Program-made: the position numbers and the translations under genes
NCBI GenBank assembly: GCA_023678885.1
Contig: CM043002.1
Coordinates: 2,808,022 to 2,872,021 of the forward strand
Origin: Pogostemon cablin
Lineage: Eukaryota > Streptophyta > Magnoliopsida > Lamiales > Lamiaceae
Reading direction: 5' to 3'
Length of the DNA stretch: 64,000 nt
Shown: positions 11,178 to 21,891 of the stretch, one piece after another
How positions within the stretch are numbered: position 1 is the stretch's first letter
Layout of the letters: the number at the start of each line of letters is the position of its first letter
The notes under the pieces: generated by a model
Databases searched by the model: none
The model's input: the letters and a program-made list of their open reading frames with translations, nothing else
What the model was told of the DNA's origin: nothing

Positions 11178-12187
11178 ACAGTCCTTCCAATTTCAATAGA
11201 TTTGTTACATCGGTATTTGACTATTTTCAATCTCCGTTTGGTCATGCCAAATTTAGGCCACATGCAACTAATGAAAGATATATGATAGATTAATTAACAG
11301 TGTTTAATTGTGTAGGGTCCTTTAATTTTGGTAGAACTAATCAAGTTAAAATAGACCACTTATGCTCAATATCTTCATTGATATTTTCCCTATTTTAGTT
11401 ATATCTTAAATTAAAATTCGAACCATACTGTATATGGAAATTATGGGTACCAAAAGATTTAAAGGTTAAAACTCTCTTTAGTGAAGATAGAGTGAGAGTT
11501 GATATCATGTGTACGTGCTTGCATGCATTTGTTTCTGTATTAATTTTTATTTAATATTACATATGTATTTATTAATAAATATATGAATTTTTTATATTCA
11601 ATTTTTTATTAAAAAATTAATAATAAATTCGTTAACAAAAATGTATTCAATATCATATTTTTTTAATTCATTAATTTATAATTTTAAATTCGAGTGCATG
11701 AATTTGAATTCAACTTGTATATACTGAAATTTTGTCATGAAGAAGTATTTACCAATATTTCACGTATTAATTTAATTTGCCTAGTTGTTTGGTCCAACTA
11801 CAATGGGATAAAGTTATTCTTTTGTGACTATAAAGATTTTAGAGTGCTTGAAATGTTTAGGATGAATATACAACAATGAAAATTAACTCAATATTGCTAA
11901 AATTATTAAAAATTTATTGGCATTCTATTGATAAAAAGGAAATGTATTTTCTTTTTTGAAAGGGAAATGTTTTTTTTTTTAATTCTGTTGGTAAATCTTA
12001 TCTTATTATTAAAAAAATAATTAATTTTTTTTAGTGAAATAACAAGGTGATTTAAGCTCACGAAACTAGTCGCACAAGAGTAATTTATCTTTAAAAAAAG
12101 ATAGTTAAATTCAATAAGCATTATAAGATTAGAATCATACTACAGTGAAACCAGTGTAGGTGAACGGGTGCATTTGGATAATTTAAA
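11178..12187. other. AT-rich intergenic sequence
   Basis: There are short poly-A/T tracts and no coding exon I can support. The last nine bases (TAATTTAAA, 12179-12187) are the target duplication of the next element. Confidence 0.55.
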
Positions 12188-13118
12188 GGGGCGGCTATTT
12201 GCACCCCGAAATTACTATACTACCTCATAAATATTCAATAAGATATAATTGTCTTTATAAAACTTATATATATGTTTGGTTGCAACAACCGAACAGAACA
12301 AAGAATTCATCTATTCTATTCGGTAAAAACAATCGAATAAAATAAAAAATTCATCTATTCTGTTCGGTAGCAACAATCGAACAGAATAAAAAAATTCATC
12401 TATCTTATCTGTTCGGTTGCAACAACCAAATAGAACAATATTAATAATTTTTTAATTCATATATAAATAAATAAGATAATTATAATTGAGCACTATTAAA
12501 GAATCAATATGAAATAGTTAAGTGACCTGGAAATTGCATGCTTATGGTGGATGGTGTATAGAGAGGAATATTTTGTAGCATAATGGAGAGAATTTGTGAG
12601 TAGGGATTGGAAAATTGTAAATAATTGGTTAGCGATAAATGTGAGAATCGGATAAGCAAGTTGGACAATCTGTGGAAAGCATATAAATTGGAGTTTCAGG
12701 CTTTCAGTTGAGTAATAACAGCAAAGGGGCGCCACTTTGTTACATTGGTTGTGGACTTGTGGTTCAATGGAGAAGACGGATGAGAGTTCAATCTAATGAA
12801 GAAGACAAATGATAATATCTTATTTATTTAGATATTAATTAAAAAAATCATTAATCTTGTTATGTTTGTTATTGCAACCGAACAGATAAGATAGATGAAT
12901 TTTTTTATTCTGTTCCGTTGTTGCTACCGAACAGAATAGATACAGAATAGATGAATTATTTATTTTGTTCGGTTGTTGCTGCAGTACAGAATAGATGAAT
13001 TCTTTGTTTTATTCGATTGTTGCAACTGAACATATATAAATTTTATAAGGGCAATTATATCTTATTGAATATTTATGGGGTACGTTTAGAAATTTAGAAA
13101 GTGCAAATAGCTGACCGC
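12188..13118. mobile_element. Non-autonomous Mutator-like element with long inverted repeats
   Basis: A perfect 9-bp duplication, TAATTTAAA, flanks the element (12179-12187 and 13119-13127). The ends are GGGGCGGCTATTTGCACC and the reverse complement of GCGGTCAGCTATTTGCAC. The inverted repeats extend about 300 bp and contain several ~45-bp subrepeats built on TTCGGTTGCAACAACCGAAC and AATTCATCTATTCTGTTC. The ~350-bp centre (about 12500-12830) resembles no protein I know. A 9-bp duplication plus long inverted repeats is the mark of the Mutator superfamily. Confidence 0.85.
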
Positions 13119-13127
13119 TAATTTAAA

Positions 13128-13502
13128 TCCTTAAATTACATTTTTATTCAATCTTAACCACTAAGTAAAATAAAATAATAAAAAACAAATATAATAACTA
13201 CCTACAACACCCTAATATTTACCCTATAATCCCTTAGGTGCAACAAAGAATAACTCATAAGTTTATATATTAGAATTTTTTGAACTTTAAAGGCGGCTTT
13301 ATAATTCAATTCGATTCAAACAAACAGGTTTTTGATTGGAGTGAAATCTGGGTTTACGTTAATAACACCAAAACAATTTAGTACTCCCACTATCTCATAT
13401 ATTCACATTTTTCGTTTTTGTTCGTCCCAAACTTATGTTCACCACCAAAAAAATGAAACTTTACATTAACTAACAAAAATGAGTGGGACGAACAATTAAG
13501 GA
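13128..13502. other. AT-rich spacer with a partial MITE-like end
   Basis: No gene is seen. The stretch from about 13381 (TACTCCCACTATCTC) looks like a degraded Stowaway-type end. A short inverted pair follows (TTTTTGTTCGTCCCA at 13425 and GTGGGACGAACAA at 13482). Confidence 0.4.
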
Positions 13503-13504
13503 TA

Positions 13505-13731
13505 CTCCCTCCATCCCGGCGTAAGAGTGGCTTTTGCTTTTTTGCACGTAGATTAAGGAGTATTATTATTTAATGTGTAGTGGATAGTTGTATTAGTGGG
13601 AGTGTGGACTCCATATTTTAATTGTATTAGAGGGGGTTTGTGTGTCTCATATGTGTAAAAAATGAAAGGGGACCTTTTGAGTAAGACGACTAAAATGAAA
13701 AAAAGATCCTCTTTGAATGGGATGGAGAGAG
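13505..13731. mobile_element. Stowaway-like MITE
   Basis: CTCCCTCCATCCC at the left and GGGATGGAGAGAG at the right form terminal inverted repeats next to TA dinucleotides (13503-13504, 13732-13733). The body carries GCACGTAGATTAAGGAGTATT, shared with several other copies in this window. It is non-coding and about 227 bp long. TA target and terminal sequence fit Tc1/mariner-type MITEs. Confidence 0.8.
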
Positions 13732-13733
13732 TA

Positions 13734-14590
13734 TATATTTTTATTTAAAGGGTATTTAATTTGAATAATAAGAATATTATTTTTTGAAACGAGTCGAATC
13801 TGAATGATCATATAGTACATGAGGTTTTGTTGGAAATAAGAAAAAAAATCATATATTTTATATAATCGATAACAATGAAAGGAGATTTCAATTGAATCGA
13901 TTATGCTCCTAATTACATTCATGAGATTATATATAAAAACATGCACACTGGTTACTATCGTTTCTGTTAAGTTTGACAGTTTTTATTTGCAACTTTTTAT
14001 AAGATTGTTATAGTTCGTAAGTATTTGGTTACGGAACATTTTAAGAAGAAAGATTATAACTATTGACTCAGACTTTATAAAATTAATATATAAATCATTT
14101 TAAATACTACTCTCCCTCCCAATAAAATATTCACATTTCCTTAAAAAATAAGGTGTGAAAAACAGAGTGTTGGTAGAGTATACCATAAACACAACAATAC
14201 AACATGAGTAATTTAACTTTTAATTGAAGTTTTTTTAAATTGAGCAGCAAACCTAGCTTTTACAACTTATAAGATTTAAGTAGTATTTAAATTACAGCTT
14301 GACCTTGTTTGTGTATTGGAGGAAGGGTTTGAATGTGCATATTCTGACAGGACAGCAACTTTAAACTGTACAATTATTGGACTGGGAAACAAACACACCC
14401 TCCCTTCTCTCTCTATGTTCAAAGGAGAGACATGGCATGGGAACATGCCACATGACAGATTTACCATTCCATTAATTTCATTACTCCCTCAATATCCATT
14501 TTTTTTTTATCTCAAAAAATAAATCAACTCAACAATTATATATTCCATATTTCCCACTAATAAATCTAATGTATATAAATTAAAAGATAC
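13734..14590. other. AT-rich intergenic sequence
   Basis: No gene is recognised. About 14108-14160 begins with a CTCCCTCCCAATAAAATATTC end that may be a broken MITE. A 68-codon ORF at 14316-14522 has no recognisable similarity. Confidence 0.45.
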
Positions 14591-14817
14591 TCAATTTGTC
14601 CATTCTCAATGTATTTAATTTTACTTTTTGCACGTGGATTAAAGATTATTATTATTTTATGTGTAGTAGATAGTTGTATTAGTAGAGAGTGTGAGTCCCA
14701 TATTTTATTTGTATTAGTGGAGGGTGTGAGACCCATAGTTCAAAAGGAAAAATAGATAGATTAAGGATGAACGACCAAAAATGATAAAATTGATAGATTG
14801 ACAGTGGATAGAGGGAA
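14591..14817. mobile_element. Degenerate Stowaway-like MITE
   Basis: It starts CTCAATTTGTCCATTCTC and ends GACAGTGGATAGAGGGAA beside TA dinucleotides. It shares the internal GCACGTGGATTAAAGATTATTATT motif with 13505-13731. The inverted ends are weaker than in that copy. Confidence 0.65.
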
Positions 14818-14949
14818 TATAATATTAAAAGGAGTTATCATAATATATGATTAGAGACAACAAAAAAAAATACAATTTGTTGGACTAGTACATCTCATGC
14901 TCAAATTCTCAACGACATAATAATTTCCGGCAAGTAAAGAATCAAAACT

Positions 14950-15210
14950 TGAAAAAAGGGCTAAAATTGAATATAAGAGGATCTAAATTGCAAATTTTGC
15001 AAACTTGGTGATTGAAATAGATTACACCAAATATAAAGAATCGATTTTTCCCAGCTACAATTTTGGCAAATAAGGGATCAAAATTGGACCAATAGGACTA
15101 CAATCGGACACTAAGAAATCTAAATTGCAAATTTAGAAACTTGTGGATTGAATTTGGACTACACCAAATATAAAGGACCAATTTTGATATTTTCCCTTCA
15201 TCAGTGTATG
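14950..15210. repeat. Two ~75-bp diverged direct repeats
   Basis: TAAATTGCAAATTT...ACACCAAATATAAAG...TTTTCCC occurs at about 14983-15051 and again at about 15121-15195. The spacing suggests part of an unclassified dispersed or tandem repeat. No coding potential is seen. Confidence 0.55.
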
Positions 15211-15419
15211 AGTTCTGGATATGGATGCACCATGCACCTAGGTGTACAAAATAATTTGGCATTATATTTTTGTGTTCATCTCATAGTGAAATTGGTAAAT
15301 GTTATTTCATTGGAAACGATTACAAAGTACTTACGTATAATGCGAATACAAAGTCTACCCAACCTATCCAACCTACCTAAGTCATATGCCTAGGGTGAAT
15401 ACAACTCAAAATATTACAT

Positions 15420-18400
15420 CACTAGTTTAAATGCAAAGAAGCTATCTGAATTTTAATTTTATCAGCTATATATCTCAGAGATAGCATCCTCATACCAAAA
15501 TGTAAGGCATTTCTTTCCATCCAAGTATGGTATATCATGGTAGCAAAGGTGATGAAGAGTAGTTTTCTTGCCTTGTTGTTTTCTCGGGTATCTGCAATAA
15601 TCTTACGAAAGGCATATGTGACTGAATTGATCATTCCTTTCCTCCAACCAATTCATTCCTTTACCTCTTTCTAAATCTGGTTGGTATACGAGCAATGAAA
15701 GAAGAGATGCAATGTAGTTACAAAATCGAAGCAAAAACCACATCGTTTATATTCTCTTGTGCACCATATCATGTCCTTCGTAGAGAGCCTTTTTCTATGC
15801 ACTAACCAAATTCTGAAGCCATGCTTTCTTACTATCCATTTGTGCCAAATTTGTTTGTATACAAAGGTTGAGTCCTCCATATGTCTGCACTTCAAGTGTG
15901 CTACATACGAGTAGCTCTAAATACTCCATTCTCACTACAGTTTTTCATAATACAGACCACCCCTTCATCTCCTTCCGTTTCACTCACTATCATATTTCTG
16001 ATGGCAATCAGTGTTGTCCATAAATATGTGGAATTCGCTTCGGGAAAAATCACTATCACTAAGCGGATGGTAGATAAATAAAGTGAATCCATTTTACCTA
16101 TAGTGATGAAGCCTCATTGTGTATATCCCACAAGGCTGCAGACAATAAAACTTTGTTCCATGTATTGATGTCCTTCAACCCTAATCCTTCAGCATTCTTA
16201 GGTTGAAGGATATCTTTCCAACTCACTGGGCTCACCTTCGTTCCTCACAAAATCCTACGAATTAAAGCCTCCACCTTCTTAACCACCACTACGGATTTTA
16301 ACAATCCCACACCAAAAGGATAGAATTCCATAAATTCCAGAAGTAATAAGTTCCAATCTACCCGTGAAGGATAACAATTTAGAAGACCAACTCTGAATCA
16401 TGTTATTAATGTCATTCAATAGAGGCGTGAAGTCTCCACCCCTATCCTCTTACTACAAATAGGAATACCCAAATATTTTAAAGGAATGGTACCTCTATTG
16501 ACTGGAAGAATCTGAGCAATTTGATCCCGTAATTGGTTTGAAACTCCTAATGTGATGAGGTTGGATTTGTGAGGGTTAACCACCAATCCGGACACATTAT
16601 CAAATTTCTCCAAAATTCGATGAGTGTTGTTACTCACGATGCTCCACGACTCTCTTTATCAGACGACTGAAGTACTCTATACAAATAACAAAAAGGAGGG
16701 AGGATATAGGATCACCTTGACGGAGACCTCGCTTTCCTTTGAAGAACCCCTCCGATTTACCATTAATGAGCAAGGAGTAAGAAGTAGTAGTCACACACTG
16801 TACAATCCATTTACGAACAAAGGAGGAAAATCCAACCCCTCAAGCAAGTCGAAGAGAAATTTCCAATGCACAGAGTCATATGCTTTGGATATGTCCATCT
16901 TCACTGCCATCCTAGGGGAGATACTCTCATTCCTTCTTCCTTAGCCCCTGAATATCTCTTCTGCTAAGAATACACAGTCCCTTAATTTCCTACCTTTAAT
17001 AAAACCAAACTGCGATGGACTAATCAAGGTAGAAAGGCATTCACGGAGACGACTAGCCAACACCTTTGAAATGATTTTATAAACTGTGTTGCAACAAGAG
17101 ATAGACCTATAGTCTCGGACCCCAGGTTCATGTGTCTTTTTCAGAATCAAGGAAATAAAAGTAGCATTGATTTGTTTGAGCAATTTTCCATTTCGAAAGA
17201 ATTCTTTAACTGTCGCCACCACATCAACTCCAACTACACTCCAAGCACTCTGAAAGAAGGCCGAACTGTATCCATCTGGACCTAGAGATTTGTTCTTGTT
17301 AATGGACCATAAAGCTTCTCTAATCTCCTCCTCCTCAATTGGATTTTCTAATTTGCTTGCTTCCTCCAGACTCAACCGTTGCCCTAGCTCCAAAATGTCC
17401 TGCTCCATACGATCATGTACAAGGCCTTCGTCACCAAGAATTGATTGATAATAAGTGAGGAAGTTATCAATCATTTCTTGGTAGGAAGTAGTGGGGCCAT
17501 GATCAGTGAAGATTCTGTAAATACCATTCCTTGCACCATTACTACGGATACGAGAGTAGAAATACTTGGTCGGACGATCCTGGTTCTTAATGTGTTTATT
17601 TTTAAGAACCTGCAAAAGAAAGTCAGATTCACAATCCTCCAAGTGTTTCTGCTTGCTGATCACATCACCTATGTCCAAATGAAGCCCTTAATTCATCGGA
17701 TATGCCATGAATAGAGACTGGAGGTGAAGCATGTGTTCTCTCTCTCTTTTAACCCTTTCTGAAATGTGATTGTAATTTTCATTGTGTAGCTCCTTCAGGG
17801 GTTTCTTCATTAATTTCAATTTTTGACAAAGTGCGTATTGTTTTGTACCCGCAATAAAGACCTGTCAATAAAGAGATGTTGATGAATAAACAAATCATGG
17901 TTAGTCCAAAAATTATAAATCTGAACGATTTTACAGTGCAGGGGTTAGGAGAAAGGAAGTGATAGAAGGGCAGTGGTCGGATTTGGTTTCTTGAGGTAAG
18001 AAAGATGTATGCAGCTCCCATCCCATACTTCTCCAAATTTTGCAGATCATCACTCTATCTAGTTTCGAGCAAACTGTTTCGTTTGACCATGTAAAAAACT
18101 GCCCGAGGATCCAGTATCCTCCACCTCCAAAATAGAGAACAACTCATGAAGTTCACGGATCCCTGGATTGTGAGTACTACCATATCTCTCACTCTCATAT
18201 CTAACACAGTTAAAATCCTCTCCCAAAATGCAAGGTAAGGTGTTAGAGTGGAAGAGATCGTTGAGGTGCTGCCATAGTGATCTTCTAGCAACGTATCTGT
18301 TATGGGCATGTACAACTGTTATGGGCATGTACAACAGTGATAGCAAACTCTTTTGCAGAAGTGAGACATCACACATTAGAAGAGATGGCTTGTTCAAAAT

Positions 18401-19390
18401 AAATGAAGTTCTCCAAATGTACTCTTAAGGGATTCTAAGTGATCATAATTCGACCTCCATTACAACACTCAAAGTTGTGATTACATTCCAGCCAGGGAAA
18501 ACTTTACTGACAACATCATTTACTTTACTAGAATTCAACTTAGTTTCCACTAAACCAGCTAATGCAACATCATGATCACGCACAATTTTTCTCAGTGCGT
18601 TGTGGGTTGCGTGCGTCCCGTCTCACGCACATTCCAGATCAAAAGATTCATGAGGAATGATCGGAGGATAGAGAACTTCCCCCGTCATCTTCCTGCTAAT
18701 CCACTCACCATAATCTCTAAGACCTTCATATTCTACATTTTTGTCCAAGGATCTAGCTCTCTTGCTTTTGGAATTCCTGCTAGTGGAGTCTGAGCTAGAC
18801 GATTCTCCGCTATTGTTTTGTAGTTTCGGAATCCATGTGCGATTGAGCTTTCCAGTGGTAGGAAGAGTACCAGACCTCATCGGAGTGTTTACTGGGGCGT
18901 TTTCTGGAGTTTCCAAAACCTGATCGGTAGATGGAGATTCCTGGTATGGAGCCTGAGTCTGTGGAGTAGTATTCTTCTTGGTAGTGTGCGTGGGTGGAGG
19001 AGGTGGAGCTGCTTTACCAAGTCCTCGGTTCCTGTTTCTCTTCCGTCGACCCTGTTGGAAAGGTCGCTCGCTTCTCGTTTTGGCCCCCTGCCATAGGGAG
19101 ATTGCGGCATTTATGAGAATGGTGTCTAAGTGAGCTGCATTGATTACATAATTTCGAAAGAAAAGTCTTAATCCAAATATGTTCATCCAACTTTTTTGAT
19201 GCATCAACTTCAACTAAAATACGGGCATAAGATAGTCGTTCTTTTTTAGCAGTGATTTTATCCATCATAATCGGTCTGGTCTCCCAACAGTGGAAGCGAT
19301 GACACTAAGCCGATCATGAGCCCAATATTTGAGAGAAAGAGAGTGGAGTCTGATCCACACAATAAGCGTAAAGTATATAATAATTAGGCA
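15420..19390 (-). pseudogene. Degenerate L1-type LINE retrotransposon
   Basis: Read on the minus strand, pieces of both LINE proteins appear in order. ORF1 (about 19385-18570) has the DUF4283-like segment (LKYWAHDRLSVIASTVGRP and RLSYARILVEVDAS) and a zinc-knuckle remnant (CSSLRHHSHKC). ORF2 follows with an AP-endonuclease piece (GEDFNCVRYESERYG, about 18240), reverse transcriptase (17678-16400, including SPSQFGFIKGR and RGLRQGDPIS), and a C-terminal zf-RVT region (about 15900-15420). Frameshifts and stops break it throughout. The RT segment that should carry the catalytic Tyr/Phe-x-Asp-Asp box is missing near 16640, apparently by deletion. The left side lacks a clear poly-T, so the 3' tail is lost. 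The copy is dead. Confidence 0.88.
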
Positions 19391-19438
19391 AAGACTCTCG
19401 TAAGTCCTTACGTGAGATGTATAAAATGTATTAAGATT

Positions 19439-19545
19439 ATGACAAAAACTTATGTGCCCCGGGAATACACCGTGCCCCCATGGGAACACATGAGTCTCCT
19501 GTGTTCTCATGGGGCACGGTGTATCCGGGGCACAAGAGAACAACT
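19439..19545. repeat. GC-rich foldback (hairpin) repeat
   Basis: Arms at 19454-19489 and 19501-19533 are near-perfect inverted repeats (GTGCCCCGG..ATACACCGTGCCCC pairing with GGGGCACGGTGTATCCGGGGCAC) around an 11-base loop. The entry sequence GACAAAAACTTATGTGCCCCGGG resembles one end of the MITE family at 19912-20159. Confidence 0.8.
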
Positions 19546-19559
19546 CTAATATTATTATC

Positions 19560-19745
19560 ACTTTCGCTAAAAAATTTTATCACTTTTATTTATACTATAA
19601 ATTATTCATGAAATAATTCAGTGCGCCATTATCACTTTTCATTGATTGAGTACTACTTTTCGTATACTACAATTTTTATCCGTCTCACATAGTAAGAGCT
19701 TACGTAAGACGATCTCACACAAAATTTACCCTATTAATTATATTT
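19560..19745. repeat. Fragment of a dispersed non-coding repeat
   Basis: Motifs TTATCACTTTT, AAATTATTCATGAAATA and GTAAGAGCTTACGTAAGACGATCTCACAC recur at 47162-47385, and the first two also near 63080-63310. No gene is present. Confidence 0.55.
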
Positions 19746-19911
19746 TAACACGTCTCACAAGAGATTAAGTCCTTTCAAATTACATAATTAATGGACAGTT
19801 TGATTTGATTTCTTAAATAGAAATAATAATAAGTATTATTAAGAGAGTTAATCACAATAAAATTACATAATTCTTCAATTAAAGTAGTCATGAACAAACA
19901 TAATTTCTTTT

Positions 19912-20159
19912 GACAAAAACTTGTGTGCACCCGGGCGCATGGGGCACATTCCGTGAGCCTTTAAAATTTTATGTTAAATTGAATACTCTTTAGTATAAAA
20001 TGTGTACCTTTTATTTTCTGAAGAAAAAATAAAAAATATTAATAAAAAGTATATACCCTTTAGAACAAAATGGTGCACCCTTATTATAATGTACCCTTAC
20101 CTATAATACTAAATTTTAAAGGCGCACGGTGTGCCGCCGAGTGTACGCAAACCTCACTC
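19912..20159. mobile_element. MITE with 9-bp target duplication (asymmetric ends)
   Basis: A perfect duplication ATTTCTTTT flanks it (19903-19911 and 20160-20168). One end reads GACAAAAACTTGTGTGCACC and the other GTACGCAAACCTCACTC. The two sub-ends are imperfect inverted repeats rich in GCGCAC. The body has short A/T-rich repeats (GTATACCCTTTAG, AAAATGTGTACC). Related copies lie at 27302-27693 and 38500-38857. Confidence 0.8.
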
Positions 20160-20168
20160 ATTTCTTTT

Positions 20169-20644
20169 ATATAAGCATAATAATTATTACAGAATACAAT
20201 GTACTCATTGATTATTTTTAAAAGAAATATTATTATTTTAGATAAAATGATAAGTTATTATATTAAATTTTAGTATAATAAAATTTAATTTAATATTTAA
20301 AACTTTTGAAAAACACTTTTTAGTCTCAAATAGTTTTTTTTTAAGTCTTATCCTAAAGATCTCATTTCTCTCATTAACCAACACATATTTATTAATATAA
20401 TTAAATAATGGCCCCAGATCCACTGATACAACTACCATTGCCACGAAGAAAGACTAATTGCACAGTCTTAATTCACATGAAAAATAAATTGATCTTTAGG
20501 GACGTGGAGATAGTATTAATTTGTAATTGTGTTATCCTCACAGCTTCTAAAAAATGAACACTTTATAATGAATAATAAAAAATGAAAAAATAAACACGTT
20601 GAACTGAAAATTAATATAGATAAAAAAAAGTTAGATAAAAATAG
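20169..20644. other. AT-rich intergenic sequence
   Basis: No feature is recognised. A 68-codon minus ORF here is low-complexity AT sequence. Confidence 0.5.
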
Positions 20645-20759
20645 GTGGAGTGTGGTCAAATAACAAGTTGTGTAGTTTGGGCACACGCATTCATGGTTCG
20701 TGGTGTACCCCACCATGGCGCCCACCGCTCCTGCCATGTAGATTTGGTTCATGGTGTAC

Positions 20760-20915
20760 CCATGTGTCTCAAATGACTTATAGGGAGGGCTCACTGTTAA
20801 ATTTGTGCTTGCAAGAGGCCAAATCCATGTCAAAGATAGAATTTGAACCCCCACCCTACAGCAACCAAGCTCAGCTGGAAGGTCTTTCCACCCTCCCTCA
20901 TTTTAGCTATGTCCA
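20760..20915 (-). repeat. Degraded tRNA-derived SINE copy
   Basis: This is a diverged version of 21200-21345, sharing the GGGAGGGCTCACTGTTAAA, CAAATCCATG and GGTCTTTCCACC blocks. The pol III boxes are blurred. Confidence 0.55.
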
Positions 20916-20920
20916 CGGGC

Positions 20921-21020
20921 ACACGCATTTCATGGTGTACCCCACTATTAGGGGTCCCCACCGTCCCTTGGACACACGCATTTCATGGTGTACCCCACTA
21001 TTAGGGGTCCCCACCGTCCC
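20921..21020. repeat. 53-bp tandem duplication
   Basis: ACACGCATTTCATGGTGTAC... through CCACCGTCCC occurs at 20921-20967 and 20974-21020 with no difference seen. A partial third relative (CATGGTGTACCC) lies upstream at about 20700-20762. Confidence 0.9.
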
Positions 21021-21200
21021 TGCCCTGGGGATTGATGGAGGAGATAAATCGCAGGATGTGCCTCAAGTGGCTTATAGAGAGGGCTCACTGTTAAACTATC
21101 CTGCCTCAAGTGCCCTGGGGATTGATGGAGGAGATAAATCGCAGGATGTGCCTCAAGTGGCTTATAGAGAGGGCTCACTGTTAAACTATCCTGCCTCAAG
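21021..21200. repeat. Exact 90-bp tandem duplication
   Basis: Two identical 90-bp units (21021-21110, 21111-21200) begin TGCCCTGGGGATTGATGGAG and end CTGCCTCAAG. A third, partial unit (GGCTTATAGAGAGGGCTCAC) starts at 21202 and merges into the SINE. The 186-codon ORF crossing the array is an artefact of the repeat. Confidence 0.95.
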
Positions 21201-21345
21201 TGGCTTATAGAGAGGGCTCACTGTTAAACTTGTGCTTGTAAAGAGCCAAATCCATGCCAAAGGCAGGATTTGAACCCCCACCCTGCAGCTCAATTGAAAG
21301 GTCTTTCCACCATCCCCTCTACCACTTGAGCTATGCCCTGAACGG
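21200..21345 (-). mobile_element. tRNA-derived SINE
   Basis: On the minus strand it has an RNA polymerase III A box (TAGCTCAAGTGGTAGAG, 21333-21317) and a B box (GGTTCAAATCC, 21276-21266), as in tRNA-derived SINEs. The rest does not fold as a tRNA cloverleaf and lacks an anticodon stem in the right place, so it is not a tRNA gene. It is followed by a tail shared with the tandem array. Confidence 0.75.
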
Positions 21346-21349
21346 CACA

Positions 21350-21641
21350 CGCATTCATATGTATGTGTATGGGTGGTGATCTTTGCAATTGCATACTTAA
21401 CCGACATTGTTTTTTCTTCTTTATTGGGATTGCTTCCTCTACCCCAGTAACCATCCTTTTCTTTTCACATTTTTATTTTATTTTATATTCCGTCCATTTT
21501 ACTATTTCTTTTTATGCATTTTTATTATATATTCCGTCCATTTTCGTATAGTTTTTTTACGTGTAAATAAATACATTTATTCTGCCTATGATATTCTAAA
21601 ATATAAATAATTCGCATTTTTATAATTAAGTTCCTAAAATA
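21350..21641. other. T-rich intergenic sequence
   Basis: No gene is seen. Two short direct repeats (ATATTCCGTCCATTTT) lie at about 21485 and 21530, possibly MITE debris. Confidence 0.45.
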
Positions 21642-21643
21642 TA

Positions 21644-21889
21644 CTCCTTCCGTTCTGCATTAACGTTGATGTTTGTTTTTTATACAGAGATTATAATATT
21701 TTAATGTGCAGTGAGGTGAGAAAAATAATATTTAATGTAGAATGAGTAATTGTAATAAATTTTGTGTGAATCCTACATAAAATAATTAATTATTTTGTGT
21801 TGACCAAATTTGAGAAAAAAAGAAATTTAAACCTTAATTTAGAATAGATCAAAATAAAAAACATAAAATTTAACATGGGAATGAGAGAG
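21644..21889. mobile_element. Stowaway-like MITE
   Basis: CTCCTTCCGTTCTGCATTAACG at the left and GGGAATGAGAGAG at the right lie next to TA dinucleotides (21642-21643, 21890-21891). The 246-bp body is non-coding and resembles 46862-47109. Confidence 0.75.
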
Positions 21890-21891
21890 TA

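Noticed and set aside
20921..21200. CRISPR-like array
   Set aside because: The units are contiguous tandem duplications without unique spacers, in plant nuclear DNA.
20650..21210. 186-codon plus-strand ORF
   Set aside because: It runs through the 53-bp and 90-bp tandem units, and its peptide simply repeats with them; no family resemblance.
21266..21333. A tRNA gene
   Set aside because: A and B boxes are present but no cloverleaf or proper anticodon arm can be drawn; a SINE fits better.
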